Shown: positions 42,130-53,174, counted from the stretch's first letter. The stretch is 64,000 nucleotides of DNA from Actinostola sp. cb2023 (GCA_033675265.1 JAUJYZ010000309.1:62001-126000), one strand, 5' to 3'. Notes: a model not told the origin generated them from the sequence alone. Numbers and translations: made by a program.

Positions 42130-43639
42130 GAGTGGTATGGTGGGGACGACTCTTCGAAAATCTTGAAAATAACCCATAAAAGGTTCCAGAATCTGAACCT
42201 GGTGGGCGTGGCAACAAATATGTTTTACCCCTAGAAGGTACTAAGTCTAAAGGAAAATTTCCTGACAAGTAGGTCATCAGTTTACTTATAGGCAAATGCC
42301 CTAAAAGGTGCAAGGATAACTCTAACGGTATACCGGTACACTACGATGTCAACCCCTTAAAGGTACGACGAGCATCCAAACCCATTCTTTACGAAGATTT
42401 CCCACCGAGCAAGGTGAAGTACTACTCATTATGTGTCTGTGTGTGGTAATATAAACAAGACGCTCTATTAGCGTTTACTCGGGCTTCTGCTTAATCAATG
42501 ATGGGTCCGACTAAACGAAACTACAACTGAGTAAAACAATCAACGAGTAATGGGTTGCTAAGAATGACAGAGTAAAATAAAAACTCTTCAGGGTACTAGA
42601 GATAAAATCTCTAAAAATAACACTAGATTTAGCTACCAAAGGTTGGTACAATATATTTTTTTCTATAAGCGAATAGATTGTATTATGTACCACATTTTGT
42701 TCCCGATACGTGCTGTGGGTTCCCTGTGTCTACAGCATATTTCCGATTTATAAATATCACACTGATGTACATCTGTGAGGCCGGCAGGTGTTGGGTTTCA
42801 CTTCGACGTAAGACTTATTGACGCTTTGAGGACTAGACGTTGTAGTTGAGCAAATCATGAGTATTCATAAATGAGGTAGCAAAACATCGAGAGCATTCCT
42901 GAGACCTTGAAACGTGTGAAAGAAATAAAGAAAGTTCAATGATTCTGAGAAATGAAGGGCGAGGAGGCGCCTTCCACGAAATAAATAAATTAGACGCTTT
43001 TGAAGCCAACTCGTGGATTTAAAGCCAATTGCGAAGAATCTCACTGACTATCGAGTAATGGAAGTAACTAAGAGAGAAATGCTATAACGTTGTACTGATG
43101 TTAATAGTAGTATTTATACCGATGTACATGTTGGACCTAAATTTTTCATATGACTTTTACTATAGCCCAGAAGCTCGTGGATTTAACTCGTGGAATATCC
43201 AACTCCAGAGAAGAAGTATACGTTTTCCGCAAGATATTTTTAGGAAAATAACTGACAATTTCTACAGTAAGTTGTATCTAGGTTGGTTGAGACACAAGTG
43301 ATATTATGGAATGACATGTAATTGATTAACTATTTTTACACGTACTGTCACAAATGTCACATTTCTCGCTTTGAGATTTGTTTTTGTAAATACTATGGTT
43401 GTTAATGTTAAATTACTCCGGACTGATATATATCGTAATATTCGAAGAAATTAATATTAGTATTGAGGGTTTGTATCTTGCAAATATCGTAATTCAATTT
43501 ATGACTAATCATGGAGTAAGAAGAAACTCTTGCATGATTTTAAAATATGGATAATGGTATAAAATTGTTGTTTCTTTGATTGGATGTATTTCAAGTATAT
43601 ATAATAAAGTTGCATATTTATTTACATATTTATGTACGT

Positions 43640-43890
43640 AACTCGAAAACGTGTTTGTCGAGTTTTAGGATCGAGTTACGGAGTTAAGGCGTAACTCGAA
43701 AATAAAGTTTCGCTTCGTTGACTTCGAGTTACGTAACTCCATTTTGATTTCACCGATGTTTGTCATCGAGCAGTACGCGTAAATGTCGAAGTGGGCGTTG
43801 GCTAAAAAATGTGGGTGTTTCCGAGCGCGTAACTCGAAAATCGCGTGTCTCTACGTTTTCGTAACTCGAAGTTCGTGACTCGAAGAAAAC
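43640..43890. repeat. GTAACTCGAA motif cluster
   Basis: At least six scattered GTAACTCGAA or TTCGAGTTAC motifs in both orientations. They match the clusters at 11.6 and 14.2 kb, so this is probably a decayed inverted-repeat element built from that motif. Confidence 0.5.
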
Positions 43891-43957
43891 CCTCCCTCCT
43901 CTGAGCCAAAGTTATTTGTAACAAAGACTACAGACGATCGAAAGCTTGTAACATTCG

Positions 43958-44662
43958 TTAAAGGGGCAGTGTCAAGCCGTATGACCGCGTAAGCCTGGGT
44001 ACGAAGAAGCGAGAAATAATAAAAGTCCACCGTGGACTTTTATTATTTTCGATGTTTTGAATCCGTTTCCATCGACCTTAATCATGTTTGTTCAAGCGTC
44101 TAATGGATCACTAGTAATAATTCAAAGCATGTTCTTCATTTTCAACAATTCCTAGTGGGGATTATTTCATCTTAGAACTGACTTTGAAGCCGTTGAAAAA
44201 AGTGTCGAACAGCCGTTAAGAGGCAGGCCGCCATCATCCTCGAGTGAAGAAAACCGAATTGTAAACCGGCAATTCTGGTCGATTGCGAAGGAATCTTGGT
44301 GCAATACTGTTCATGACTTTTGAAGAGAAAAACTCACGTAGAACTACTTGTAAACCCGGTGAGCTTCCCACCATCTACTTATGTGTTGGGCTTCCTGTGT
44401 TTTATTTGATCGGCCGTTGGAAAATGATATCGCCGTGAATTCACTTCTTGAATTCAGTCCTTTCGATATATTGAAGTTCTAAAATTGCTTTCTAAATAAA
44501 GATTAGCTATAGTATCTACATGAGTCCTGTAGGTCATTTATTTAGCGATTAGAACGGTTTTTGGGGGTTTTGTAACTCGCTACCGGGCAAGGTAGCTTCT
44601 CAACCGAGTGTTATTGTTTTAATTTTAATGCGCATGCGTGAGGCTTGACACTGCCCCTTTAA
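43958..44662. mobile_element. 705-bp TTAA-flanked non-autonomous transposon
   Basis: TTAA target sequences bound the termini AGGGGCAGTGTCAAGCC and GGCTTGACACTGCCCCT. A TTAA duplication fits piggyBac-type transposition. The interior has no transposase. Near the left end lies a perfect 17-bp inverted repeat (44014-44048, AAATAATAAAAGTCCAC around one base). Confidence 0.8.
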
Positions 44663-44845
44663 GAGGCTTCCTCGTAATTCTTTATATTCTGTTATTCTTT
44701 GGGCTTCTTTCAACGCCTCAGATATTAATTTCATGGTGAGTTGACTCAAAGCAACGTGAGACGACGCGTACGTGCTTGCTGTTGGAAAACTGAGTCCTTC
44801 ACCGGGGCGCGTAGCAACAGAATGAGGAAGGACTTTTCGAAAGTC

Positions 44846-45840
44846 TAATTATATGTCTGTGTGTGATAATATAAACAAGACGCTCTATTAGCGTTTACTC
44901 GGGCTTCTGCTTAATCAATGATGGGCCCGACTAAACGAAACTACAACTGAGTAAAACAAACAACAATTAATGGGTTCCTAAGAATGACAGAGTACTGATA
45001 AAAACTCTTCAGGAACTAGAGAAAAAATCTCTAAAAATAACACTAGATTTAGCTACCAAAGGTTGTTACAATATATATTTTTTCTATAAGCGAATATATT
45101 GTATACACCTATTTCAAAAAAGGTTGTCGAGGACATCAGTCCATAGGCAATAGGTTATACGTCGTTGCAAGACCGAACTGCATTATGGTAACAGCTTGAA
45201 TAGCCAAAGATAGCACTTCTTGTATGAAAAGCTGTATGATATTGTAACTACTGTATTCCAAACAGGCCAAGACAATTTTTGAATCGAATTTTCTCTGGCA
45301 TCGATCCACGACATTCTAGCTTACAATAAAACTCGTGAGAACGTGCACGTGCTAAAAAATCTAAAATATAATATTATAAAAAGTATATACTCCTAATCTA
45401 TAATTAATTCAATCACCACCCCTACCAACCCAATATAAATATACAATAAAAACCCAAACTACTATAACTCTATAAACCTCTTCAACGATTTTGGTTGTCA
45501 TGGCAACATGACGCAAAGATTTATCCAGTTCTAACATTATAATAGGGACCTTAAGCATCCGAAAATTCTACGACGCGAACGTGAGAACGACGGCGCGCGC
45601 ACTGACGAATAATGTTCGAAACGTTCGTTGACGTCCGTGACGGCAATCTACGACGGCACTTCACCTGTTTTCACGTCGTAGATTGCCGTCACGGACGTCA
45701 ACGGTCGTTTCGAACATTATTCGTCAGTGCGCGCGCCGTCGTCCTCACGTTCGCGTCGTAGAATTTTCGGATGCTTTCGTTGCAGGATCTCTTACTCCTC
45801 AAACCAGAGAATTCACGGACGCGACAAGTACTATTGCAAA
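44846..45840 (+). repeat. Duplication unit 2 (right part), with inserts
   Basis: Homology resumes with TATATGTCTGTGTGTGATAA and AAACAAGACGCTC. It is interrupted at about 45100 by sequence starting TACACCTATTTCAAAAAAGG (a Tc1-type end) and at 45554 by the palindromic MITE. It reaches the conserved acceptor and leader of the 45.8-kb gene. Confidence 0.75.
45554..45775. mobile_element. 222-bp near-perfect palindromic MITE at the splice acceptor of family copy 2
   Basis: Arms AGCATCCGAAAATTCTACGA and complement, GC-rich inside (GTCAGTGCGCGCGCCGTCGT). The paralogous site at 41325-41344 is empty (CATTATAATACTTCGTTGCAG), so it inserted 10-15 bp upstream of the acceptor after duplication. The acceptor TTCGTTGCAG itself is intact, but the polypyrimidine/branch region was displaced. 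Confidence 0.88.
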
Positions 45841-46296
45841 ATGGCGGAAGACTATATACTTCGTATCTTAAGAGATGATGTTCGAGACTTACGACGAGGT
45901 GTCAGGCTCACCAATCTAAAGGAAATCCAGTCAAAACATCTTGTATGTTTTCTTGACAGTGGAGGGGAATTTCACTTTGGATTCGGTTACAAAAACGGCA
46001 ATAATTTTCGTGTCGTCTGCTGGGAGAATGGCGAAAGGAAAAACAGAACTGCTTACCAGGGAACGTTCATTATTGCATTCGATCAAGTCACAACTCTGAA
46101 GGGCAGAGATGACAACTTCACTGCAGATGATTTCAACTTCGCTGCATGGTTTGACACTGATGCTCAAACGCTTGCAAGGGAAGAACTACTTCTAGCTGAA
46201 GAAAGACGTGAAGCAATATCTATTATCATCGATGGACTAACTAGCCTTACTATCCAACAACTAGATGGCGTTGTCGACCACATTAATGATCAGTGA
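45841..46296 (+). CDS. Diversifying tandem gene family, copy 2 (151 aa, unknown function)
   Basis: Paralogue of the 41.4-kb gene with the same leader (ACTATTGCAAAATGG) and 3' UTR. An in-frame ATG upstream at 45727 lies inside the MITE and precedes the acceptor, so 45841 is preferred. Conserved core: HLVCFLDSGGEFHFGFGY, RVVCWENGE, GTFIIAFDQV, and acidic C-terminal helices (EELLLAEERREAISIIIDG). It has one extra codon (Ala) near position 102 and lacks the final few residues of copy 1. Changes against copy 1 are spread over the whole protein, while the HLVCFLDSG and HFGFGY cores are fixed. There is no signal peptide. AATAAA at 46459. Confidence 0.8.
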   Translation: MAEDYILRILRDDVRDLRRGVRLTNLKEIQSKHLVCFLDSGGEFHFGFGYKNGNNFRVVCWENGERKNRTAYQGTFIIAFDQVTTLKGRDDNFTADDFNFAAWFDTDAQTLAREELLLAEERREAISIIIDGLTSLTIQQLDGVVDHINDQ

Positions 46297-46458
46297 ACTA
46301 ATAGCCGGCCCATGCACTGATTATCAGAAGTTTATCAGACGGCTCGGTGTCGATCGACCATTAAACTATGGAACTGAACCGCTAACTGAAGAACTGAAAG
46401 TCAGTACATTTTACTTTAAGGCCTTTGCATGATTTCATGATTTAGAATTTTTGAATGT

Positions 46459-46464
46459 AATAAA
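46459..46464 (+). terminator. Polyadenylation signal AATAAA of family copy 2
   Basis: Same position relative to the stop as in copy 1. Confidence 0.7.
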
Positions 46465-46562
46465 CTTTATAGATCTAGCTAGCTAACGTAGACTTGATTC
46501 TGAAATGGCATTACACTGTAATACTAAAAATAAACTTCACAAAACCAGTGAGGAGATGTAGC

Positions 46563-46570
46563 TATATAAA
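46563..46570 (+). promoter_or_regulatory. TATA box of duplication unit 3
   Basis: TATATAAA conserved as in units 1 and 2. The gene it would serve is the pseudogene at 49.1-49.9 kb. Confidence 0.45.
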
Positions 46571-47869
46571 GAGTGGTATGGTGTGGGACGACTCTTCGAA
46601 AATCTTGAAAATAACCCATAAAAGGTTCCAGAATCTCAACCTGGTGGGCGTGGCAACATATATGTTTTACCCCTAGAAGGTACTAAGTCTAAAAGAGAAT
46701 TACCGGCCTGACAAATAGGTCATCAATTTACTTATCAGGCAAATGCCCTAAAAGGTACAAGGATAACTCTAACGGTATACCGGTACACTACCATGTCAAC
46801 CCCTAAAAGGTACGACGAGCATCCAAACCCATTCTTTACGAAGATTTCCCACCGAGCAAGGTGAAGTACTACTCATTATATGTCTGTGTGTGATAATATA
46901 AACAAGACGCTCTATTAGCGTTTACTCGGGCTTCTACTTAATCAATGATGAGCCCGACTAAACGAAACTACAACTGAGTAAAACATACAACAATTAATGG
47001 GTTCCTAAGAATGACAGAGTAAAATAAAAACTCTTCAGGTATTAGAGATAAAATCTCTAAAAATAACACTAGATTTAGCTACCAAAGGTTGTTACATTAT
47101 ATATATATTCTATACGCGAATAGATTGTATTATTTCCATGTGCCACATTTTGTTCCCGATAAGTGCTGTGGGTTCCCTGTGTCTACAGCGTATTTCCGCT
47201 TGTTAGTACGACTGATTTATAAAGTTCAATGATTAATGAACATCTGTGAGGCCGGCAGGTGTTGGGTTTCACTTCGACGTAAGACTTATTGACGCTTTGA
47301 GGACTAGACGTTGTAGTCGAGCAAATCATGAGTATTCATAAATGAGGTAGCAAAACATCGAGAGCATTCCTGAGACCTTGAAACGTGTGAAAGAAATAAA
47401 GAAAGTTCACTGATTCTGAGAAATGATGGGCGACGCGGCGCCTTCCACGAAATAAATAAATTAGACGCTTTTGAAGCCAACTCGTGGATTTAAAGCCAAT
47501 TGCGAAGAATCGCACTGACTATCGAGTAATGGAAGTAACTAAGAGAGATTATAGATGTAACACTTTCTAAATCGGATAGAAATGCTATAACGTTGCATGT
47601 TATTAGTAGTATTTATACCGATGTACATGTTAGACCTAGATTGTTCATATGACTTTTACTAAAGCCCAGAAGCTCGTGGATTTACGGGGTAAAAATTAAT
47701 GAGAAACAAAACACTAACTTCTAAAAGACAAAAGACGATCCTCAAGAACAGTTGTTATACAAATGTATTTTTTGTTTTGTTTTAATTAGTATGCACCGAC
47801 TCCATTGTCAACTCCATAATTCAGCGTCAACTGAATGGATTTTGTGTCGAAGAAAGTTAGATATTATTA

Positions 47870-48060
47870 TTGTTTTTTTATTATTATTATCATTTATTAT
47901 TATTATTATTTATTATAATTATCATTATCTATTATATAATTATTATTATACTATTATTTTTATTATTTAGTTTTATTATTATTATCTATTATTATTGTTA
48001 TTACCATTATTATTGTTATTATTATCATTATTATTATAAACCAAAACGAGAAACAAAACA
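47870..48060. repeat. (ATT)n/(TTAT)n low-complexity tract
   Basis: Triplet and tetranucleotide AT repeats; no gene. Confidence 0.9.
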
Positions 48061-49020
48061 CTAACTTAATTTTGTTCAGTTTTGTCCTTTATTTACTGTT
48101 ATTCATTCTTATCTCTTAATACGTATTATCCATTCTTCACAGCAATTCTCTTTGCAGCATTCACAAACCCCCATCCCCCACCCCCTTCACTCTATTTTTA
48201 CACCTTTCCTTGTAATTCATCAATTTATTCATTTGTCTTTATTATTTACCATTTATTGACATATTTTCTCCGTATATATATTCTATCTCTTCTTTTCATT
48301 TATTCATCCTAGTTTTATTTATTCCACTTATTATACTTTAATTCTCACCCATCATTTATTTATTCCCACGGGTTTATTATTTTATATTCTATTTTTCCAT
48401 CTATTTTTCGTTTTATTTTTCACTCTTGTCCTTTATTATTATTATCATAAATCATCATCATTATTAAAATTATCGGTATCATCTTTATTATTATTACTAT
48501 TATAATTTATTATTATTATTATTATTATCATTTTTTTATTCGTCCACACACATTAGGTTAATCACAGCACACCCCCCCCCCCCCCCTCCCAGTCTGCCAC
48601 TCCCCCTCCTCTGTAAATCGCTTTTCTTCTATGTCCCAGTCTTCTCTTTCAACATTTTCTACCCCATCTTTTTTTCAAACCCCACACCCATAAATTAATC
48701 TTCCATCCATCCACTTTTCTTCCGCATTCCTTTTCTACAATCTCTCCCCCAACCTCACTCCCTAGCCCTCCCCCGTCATCATCACCCATATCTTTTTTGT
48801 CTCTCTTTCACCTTCCACTCCATATACGAGCCTCCCATCTTATTAATCTCTCTCATCATCTCCAGCAGTTTAAAACTGCCCTTCTTCCATCACCTCTATC
48901 CTAGGCAAACTAACCTTCTACAAACCCCAGCCCCATCCCCCAACTCTCACCCCCCCCCCCCCCCGACAGCCTCCCCCCCCCCGACACACACTACCCTAAA
49001 TTTGACTACTCACTGCCAAC
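48060..49020. other. ~950-bp pyrimidine-rich (C/T) strand-asymmetric tract
   Basis: The plus strand is dominated by C and T, with few G. There are C-runs at 48570-48590, 48945-48965 and 48973-48981, and CTCTCTCC, TTCCATCC and CCCTCC clusters. There is no coding sense. It replaces the normal intron and leader of the third family copy. Confidence 0.75.
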
Positions 49021-49149
49021 GCTGGTCCGAATACCTTGCAAAACCTATCGCTCTGGCTTAACTAGTCGATAATCAAAAATCCTCGTCTAGCTGGGAACTT
49101 CCCAAGGCACCTCGCAAATGTTGCGGCTGACAAATCTGCTACGAGCTCA

Positions 49150-49937
49150 AGGTGTGATATTCACTACTCTAAGCGAAATCCAGTCAAGACATCTTGTATG
49201 TTTTCTTGACAGAAAAGGAGAATTTCACTTGGATTCGTCTGCAAAAACGGCAGCAATCTTCGTGTCGTCTGCTGGAAGAATGGCGCAAAAAAAAAAAACA
49301 GAGCGATATTATTGCATTCGATGAAGTGACAACTCAGAAGCGAATTAGCCACTTTAGAAACGAGTGGAAGACTGGGAACGAATTTTAATAATTAATCTAA
49401 TTAAAAAGAAAGAGCATATCAGAATTAGTAAGTTTCAGGAGTTTGATAGGGTTTGGAGAAGCAGCAACTGAACTGCAGACATTTAAAAACTGCAAAAATT
49501 ACAAAGAAATGAATGGTTTATTATTATTATTATTATTTATTTATTATTATTATTTATTTATTATAGTTTATTATTATTATTATTATTATGGTTACTCGGG
49601 ACAAGCGTCCTAGTATACTAAACATACATTTCTTTGTAATTTTTGCGATTTTTGGAAAGCTGTTACTCGTTACTCGTTCATTTTTTAATTAGATTAATTC
49701 TTAAAACTCGTTCCCAGTCCTTCACTCGTTTCTAAAGTGGCTACTTTAGACGACGACTTCACTGAAGAAGTCGATTTCAACTTTGATCGCGATTGGTTTT
49801 TAAAACACGAATGCTCAAATTCTGTAAAGAAAGAACTGCATCTAGCTGAAGACACAATATCTGAAATCATCGATGGGATTGTTGGCCTTACTACCCAACA
49901 ACTAGGTGACGTTGATGGCCACATGAATAATCTTTAG
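49150..49937 (+). pseudogene. Tandem gene family, copy 3 (disrupted)
   Basis: Homology to copies 1 and 2 begins near GAAATCCAGTCAAGACATCT (the first about 28 codons are lost) and continues through the CFLD, CKNGSN-like and VVCW regions with frameshifts (a lost base at ACTTGGATTCG, an A12 run near 49288). It is cut by a 390-bp insertion at 49350-49742. The second half (49742-49937) is open and ends LTTQQLGDVDGHMNNL. It lacks the conserved leader and acceptor. Confidence 0.88.
49350..49742. mobile_element. Inverted-repeat insertion in pseudogene copy 3
   Basis: Ends GCCACTTTAGAAACGAGTG and CACTCGTTTCTAAAGTGGC. The arms continue ACTGGGAACGA and TTTAATTAGATTAATT, and the centre is an (ATT)n tract. 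I found no target duplication. Confidence 0.75.
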
Positions 49938-50128
49938 GGAACTAATATAACAGCACCCCTCCCTCCACCCTGGGGGGAACTCCGATGTGAAAGGGGCTGG
50001 TCATTGATCGTCGTCTCTTTAGGGGTGTAAAGTGTAAATTACGGGTTTTGGTATCGCTTAGGGTTTTATTTCACGACGGAACGCCAATATAGTTATTACA
50101 TATGTAAGATATACATTTTTTCTTAGTT

Positions 50129-50345
50129 TTAACAAACGTTTTCGATCATTCGATCATCATCAGGTTCAATGCTGGAGGTCAATGCTCTAGGGAATAAATT
50201 TAGGTGATAGGATTTAACTTGTTTGTTTAAGTCTGGTCTTAATTTAGCAATGTAAAGGGCTTCCAGTGTTTTCCGTATTCCCAACGGGTAGCTTGTACTA
50301 ATTGAATGTTCCATTCGAACTTGTGATTAGGATTTTGAGGGCAGT
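50129..50345 (-). pseudogene. Penelope-like GIY-YIG endonuclease C-terminal fragment
   Basis: The minus strand reads HCPQNPNHKFEWNIQLVQAT and, after a one-base shift, RKTLEALYIAKLRPDLNKQ, the end of the GIY-YIG endonuclease of Penelope-like elements. The final residues overlap a hammerhead-like motif. Confidence 0.65.
50131..50168 (-). ncRNA. Hammerhead-like motif at the Penelope endonuclease end
   Basis: Minus strand: GAAC, CTGATGA (50163-50157, exact CUGANGA), helix GATC-GAAT-GATC, GAAA (50143-50140), ACGTTT and GTTA. Stem I is only three pairs (AAC/GTT) and the cleavage triplet is TTT rather than GTC, so activity is doubtful. Its place directly after the endonuclease is right for a Penelope terminal repeat. 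Confidence 0.55.
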
Positions 50346-50663
50346 GTCTATATATTGACTATATAATCCTGGCGTGATGACACAACGCCAATATAGTCAT
50401 CAAGGTATCACTTAGGATTTATTTATTTATTATTTATTTAATGATTTGCCAAGATCAGGTGGGTTTACAAAAGAACACAAGGTCCCCTACAAGGTAAACC
50501 ACCCAACCCAGCCCCGTAAAATAAGTAACCCATCCCACGCCCCACATTACAAAAAATTAAATAACAAATTACATATATAATCGAATCGTATTGTTCGCAA
50601 AGAAATAAAAAACGGCCTCGTATTCAGTGTTGGTGGTCTATACCGATCAGGCAGTAAGAGCCC

Positions 50664-50806
50664 AGAATCCAGTGTCCAGAATCCCGAGTCCAGAATCCCG
50701 AGTTCAGAATCCCGAGTCCAGAATCCCGAGTACCGAGTCCAGAATCCCGAGTACCGAGTTCAGAATCCCGAGTCCAGAATCCCGAGTACCGAGTCCAGAA
50801 TCCAGA
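50664..50806. repeat. 14-bp/7-bp minisatellite (CCAGAATCCCGAGT, ACCGAGT)
   Basis: About nine units of CCAGAATCCCGAGT or TTCAGAATCCCGAG with interspersed ACCGAGT. Confidence 0.9.
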
Positions 50807-50809
50807 GTG

Positions 50810-52140
50810 ATCGCGTTCGTGTTGACACTGAAGCTTGATATTACCAATTACGCTCACAGCGCGCAGGAACAATGAGCATCTTTCTCTTATAACCAGAGCA
50901 TGACCCTTTTGTGACTTGAAAGCAAACTTCAAGTGGTCTCGACCTAGCCAATCACAGAGCTGAATGCAACCACGTGATGCCTGTGTTGTGACGGTGACCC
51001 CGTTCCCCTTGAATGTCTGGCACTCCCAAATAGCAATCCCAAGCGTCTATTAGATAGATTGTTCGTGGTTGGACCCGGAGTTTCTTTACATTTCCCTGGA
51101 TTTTCGCCCGATAATTTTACTGCTTGCTTATAAACAAGGACCCGAGCAAACACCGAATTCAGCGAGGGTAGGTAGAGTATAAATGTCTTAATAATAGATT
51201 ACCAGCCTACGTGAGCTTGCATATTTATAACAGCATTGTTTAGAGTTGTTTGTAGTTTCAGCGGGTAAGTTAACAAGATTTAGCATCACCCCACTGGGTA
51301 TACGTGAATAAGAACTGTTCAAACTACGTACAACTTTATATAAAACAAGAGATTTCCATGCCATACTACATCGAATTTTGTACTGTTTTATTTTCTTCTT
51401 GAAGTCTCGAGAAGTTTGACACGGATGATCAGGCACACGTACGACTATAATATAATATACATGGAGTTCTTTTCTCATATGTATTTATACCCTCAGTTTT
51501 TTGCCTCAAATGTAGCGTAATTTGAACTTCTCGCCTAAAGAATCTCACTGAGTTCTCTGACGTAGAGATTGATCGCGAATGCACAACGCAAGCTCAGTGA
51601 GCTAGCTTTAGAGGTCATAATTGTAGTCTCGATTATTCCAGAACAACTGACAACATTATCTACATTGTGCAATGTTAATATGTTTATGGATAATTAAAGC
51701 AGAAGCACCACTTTATTTTTATTGAAATACTTTCCTGCTATTACTTCTAAATAAAGTAGCTTTATCTGGTAGATGATTTTGAAGCATTTTCTGCTGTTTT
51801 CTTCAGTTGGTGCAGACCCGAGAATAGATTCACAAACAATACATCCATTTACAAACAGAAATCTGGCCGACCGTATTTTGAATATAAAACCATGTTATTT
51901 ATCCCACTCTAGATAACAGAGTAGTCAATATCTTTTTATTGCTGGCGAAGAATTCGAATTATTTTTAATGTGTCGTAATTTCCCGAGTTTAATTAGTAAC
52001 ACCCGAGTTGCTATTATTAAAATGACTAACATTGGCTAAAGTTATAAATTCTCCTTTGAAAATCGGATTATTTATGTGTCTGTCAAGAACAATAACGGCG
52101 GAGTCCTGGTATATTCTGAGCATTAGACCTTAGAAAGAAA
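50810..52140. other. Intergenic, no gene seen
   Basis: Unique-looking sequence. ORFs of 69-96 codons on the minus strand (51153-50944, 51478-51188) have no recognisable motif or splice context. Confidence 0.45.
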
Positions 52141-52149
52141 GGAGCAAGA

Positions 52150-52330
52150 GAAAAAATATACGTTTCCGATGAGATTCGAACCGACGACTTTCGAAACTGA
52201 GGTTCCACGCAGCCACAAATTGCCATCTCAATTCACCGATTCGACACTAGTGCTCACGTGGTTACTTCATGTTACGATCACGAAAAAGTTCAAACATTGT
52301 TGTGTTCGTCTAAATTAACGAATGTTTTTG
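52150..52330 (-). mobile_element. tRNA-derived SINE, minus strand
   Basis: On the minus strand a box A TGGCTGCGTGG (52215-52205) is followed by a box B GGTTCGAATCT (52182-52172), as in RNA polymerase III promoters of tRNA-derived SINEs. Upstream sequence (CACGTGAGCAC, GTGTCGAATCGGTGAATT) is shared with 55495-55600 in opposite orientation. Confidence 0.6.
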
Positions 52331-52339
52331 TCGCAGTAG

Positions 52340-53170
52340 CTAGCCACTATTGCCATCGTCTGAGTTTTCCGAAAGTAAATAAGTAAGTAACAATCACTTG
52401 AATCAAACAAATCTAATATTATACTAGGTGTAGAGGATAATGTAATAAATTTTATTATCTTAATTTATAAGTTATCCTTATATAAAGCAAGAGAGAAAGG
52501 AAAAGTGCCTTCTCTATCTCTGTTTAAAAATGTATTAACTCAATATGAAAAAATAGAACAGAGTGGCCCGATCAAAAAACATATTTTCCCAACATCAGAA
52601 AAAATGGAGCAAAATAATCAATGCTTTACGATCTTAATAAATAATAAGGTAACTGGCAAAGGGTACGTGGGGGGAGGGGGAGTTTATTTTATTTTACTGT
52701 TGTTTACTAGTTATCAATTTTCAAGTTGTAGTATCTGTAAAAACCGTAATAATAACAAATTGTAACAATGTCATATTGAAGTTGTAAAGGTTTTTGCAAT
52801 AAATATTTATTAATAAAAAATAAATAAAAAATATATATAAAAAATAAAAATAAAAAATAAAATAAAAAAGTAAGTAACAATAGATAAACTTCGGAACCAA
52901 TCACTACCCAAGTAGAGAAATCTCGCTGATAGATAAACTTCGGAACCAATCACCACCCGAGTAAAGAAATCGCCCTATCACTTCGTATTACCGAGAACGA
53001 GCCCAGAGCGGCGTACGTGCTCAACCGATTGCTTGATTACAAGATTTTCAAGTTGATTGCTTGATTGTCTGCATCGAGTTTCATCGATGTTCAGTCACAG
53101 GTAGCCCAAGCTCACCATTTGAAGCTTTATATAGAGATTGTGCAGTGTAAATTTATTATAGCTGTTTGAA
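52340..53170. other. Intergenic, no gene seen
   Basis: AT-rich, with an A/T-only tract at 52800-52870 and a duplicated block GATAAACTTCGGAACCAATCAC (at 52882 and 52932). Confidence 0.5.
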
Positions 53171-53174
53171 TTTT

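Larger units (their letters stand above)
42014..43180 (+). repeat. Duplication unit 2 (left part)
   Basis: Collinear with 39798-40990. It has small deletions (for example in GATTTATAAATATCACACTG) and then leaves homology near 43180 (after GCCCAGAAGCTCGTGGATTT). The unit resumes at 44846 after inserted sequence that includes the TTAA element at 43958-44662. Confidence 0.8.
46455..47870 (+). repeat. Duplication unit 3
   Basis: Collinear with unit 1 through GTGTCGAAGAAAGTTAGATATTATTATT (47850). It then passes into an (ATT)n tract and pyrimidine-rich DNA instead of the acceptor. It is closest in detail to unit 1. Confidence 0.85.

Noticed and set aside
50624..50932. 102-aa ORF with SGFWTRDSG repeats
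   Set aside because: Frame through the 14-bp minisatellite.
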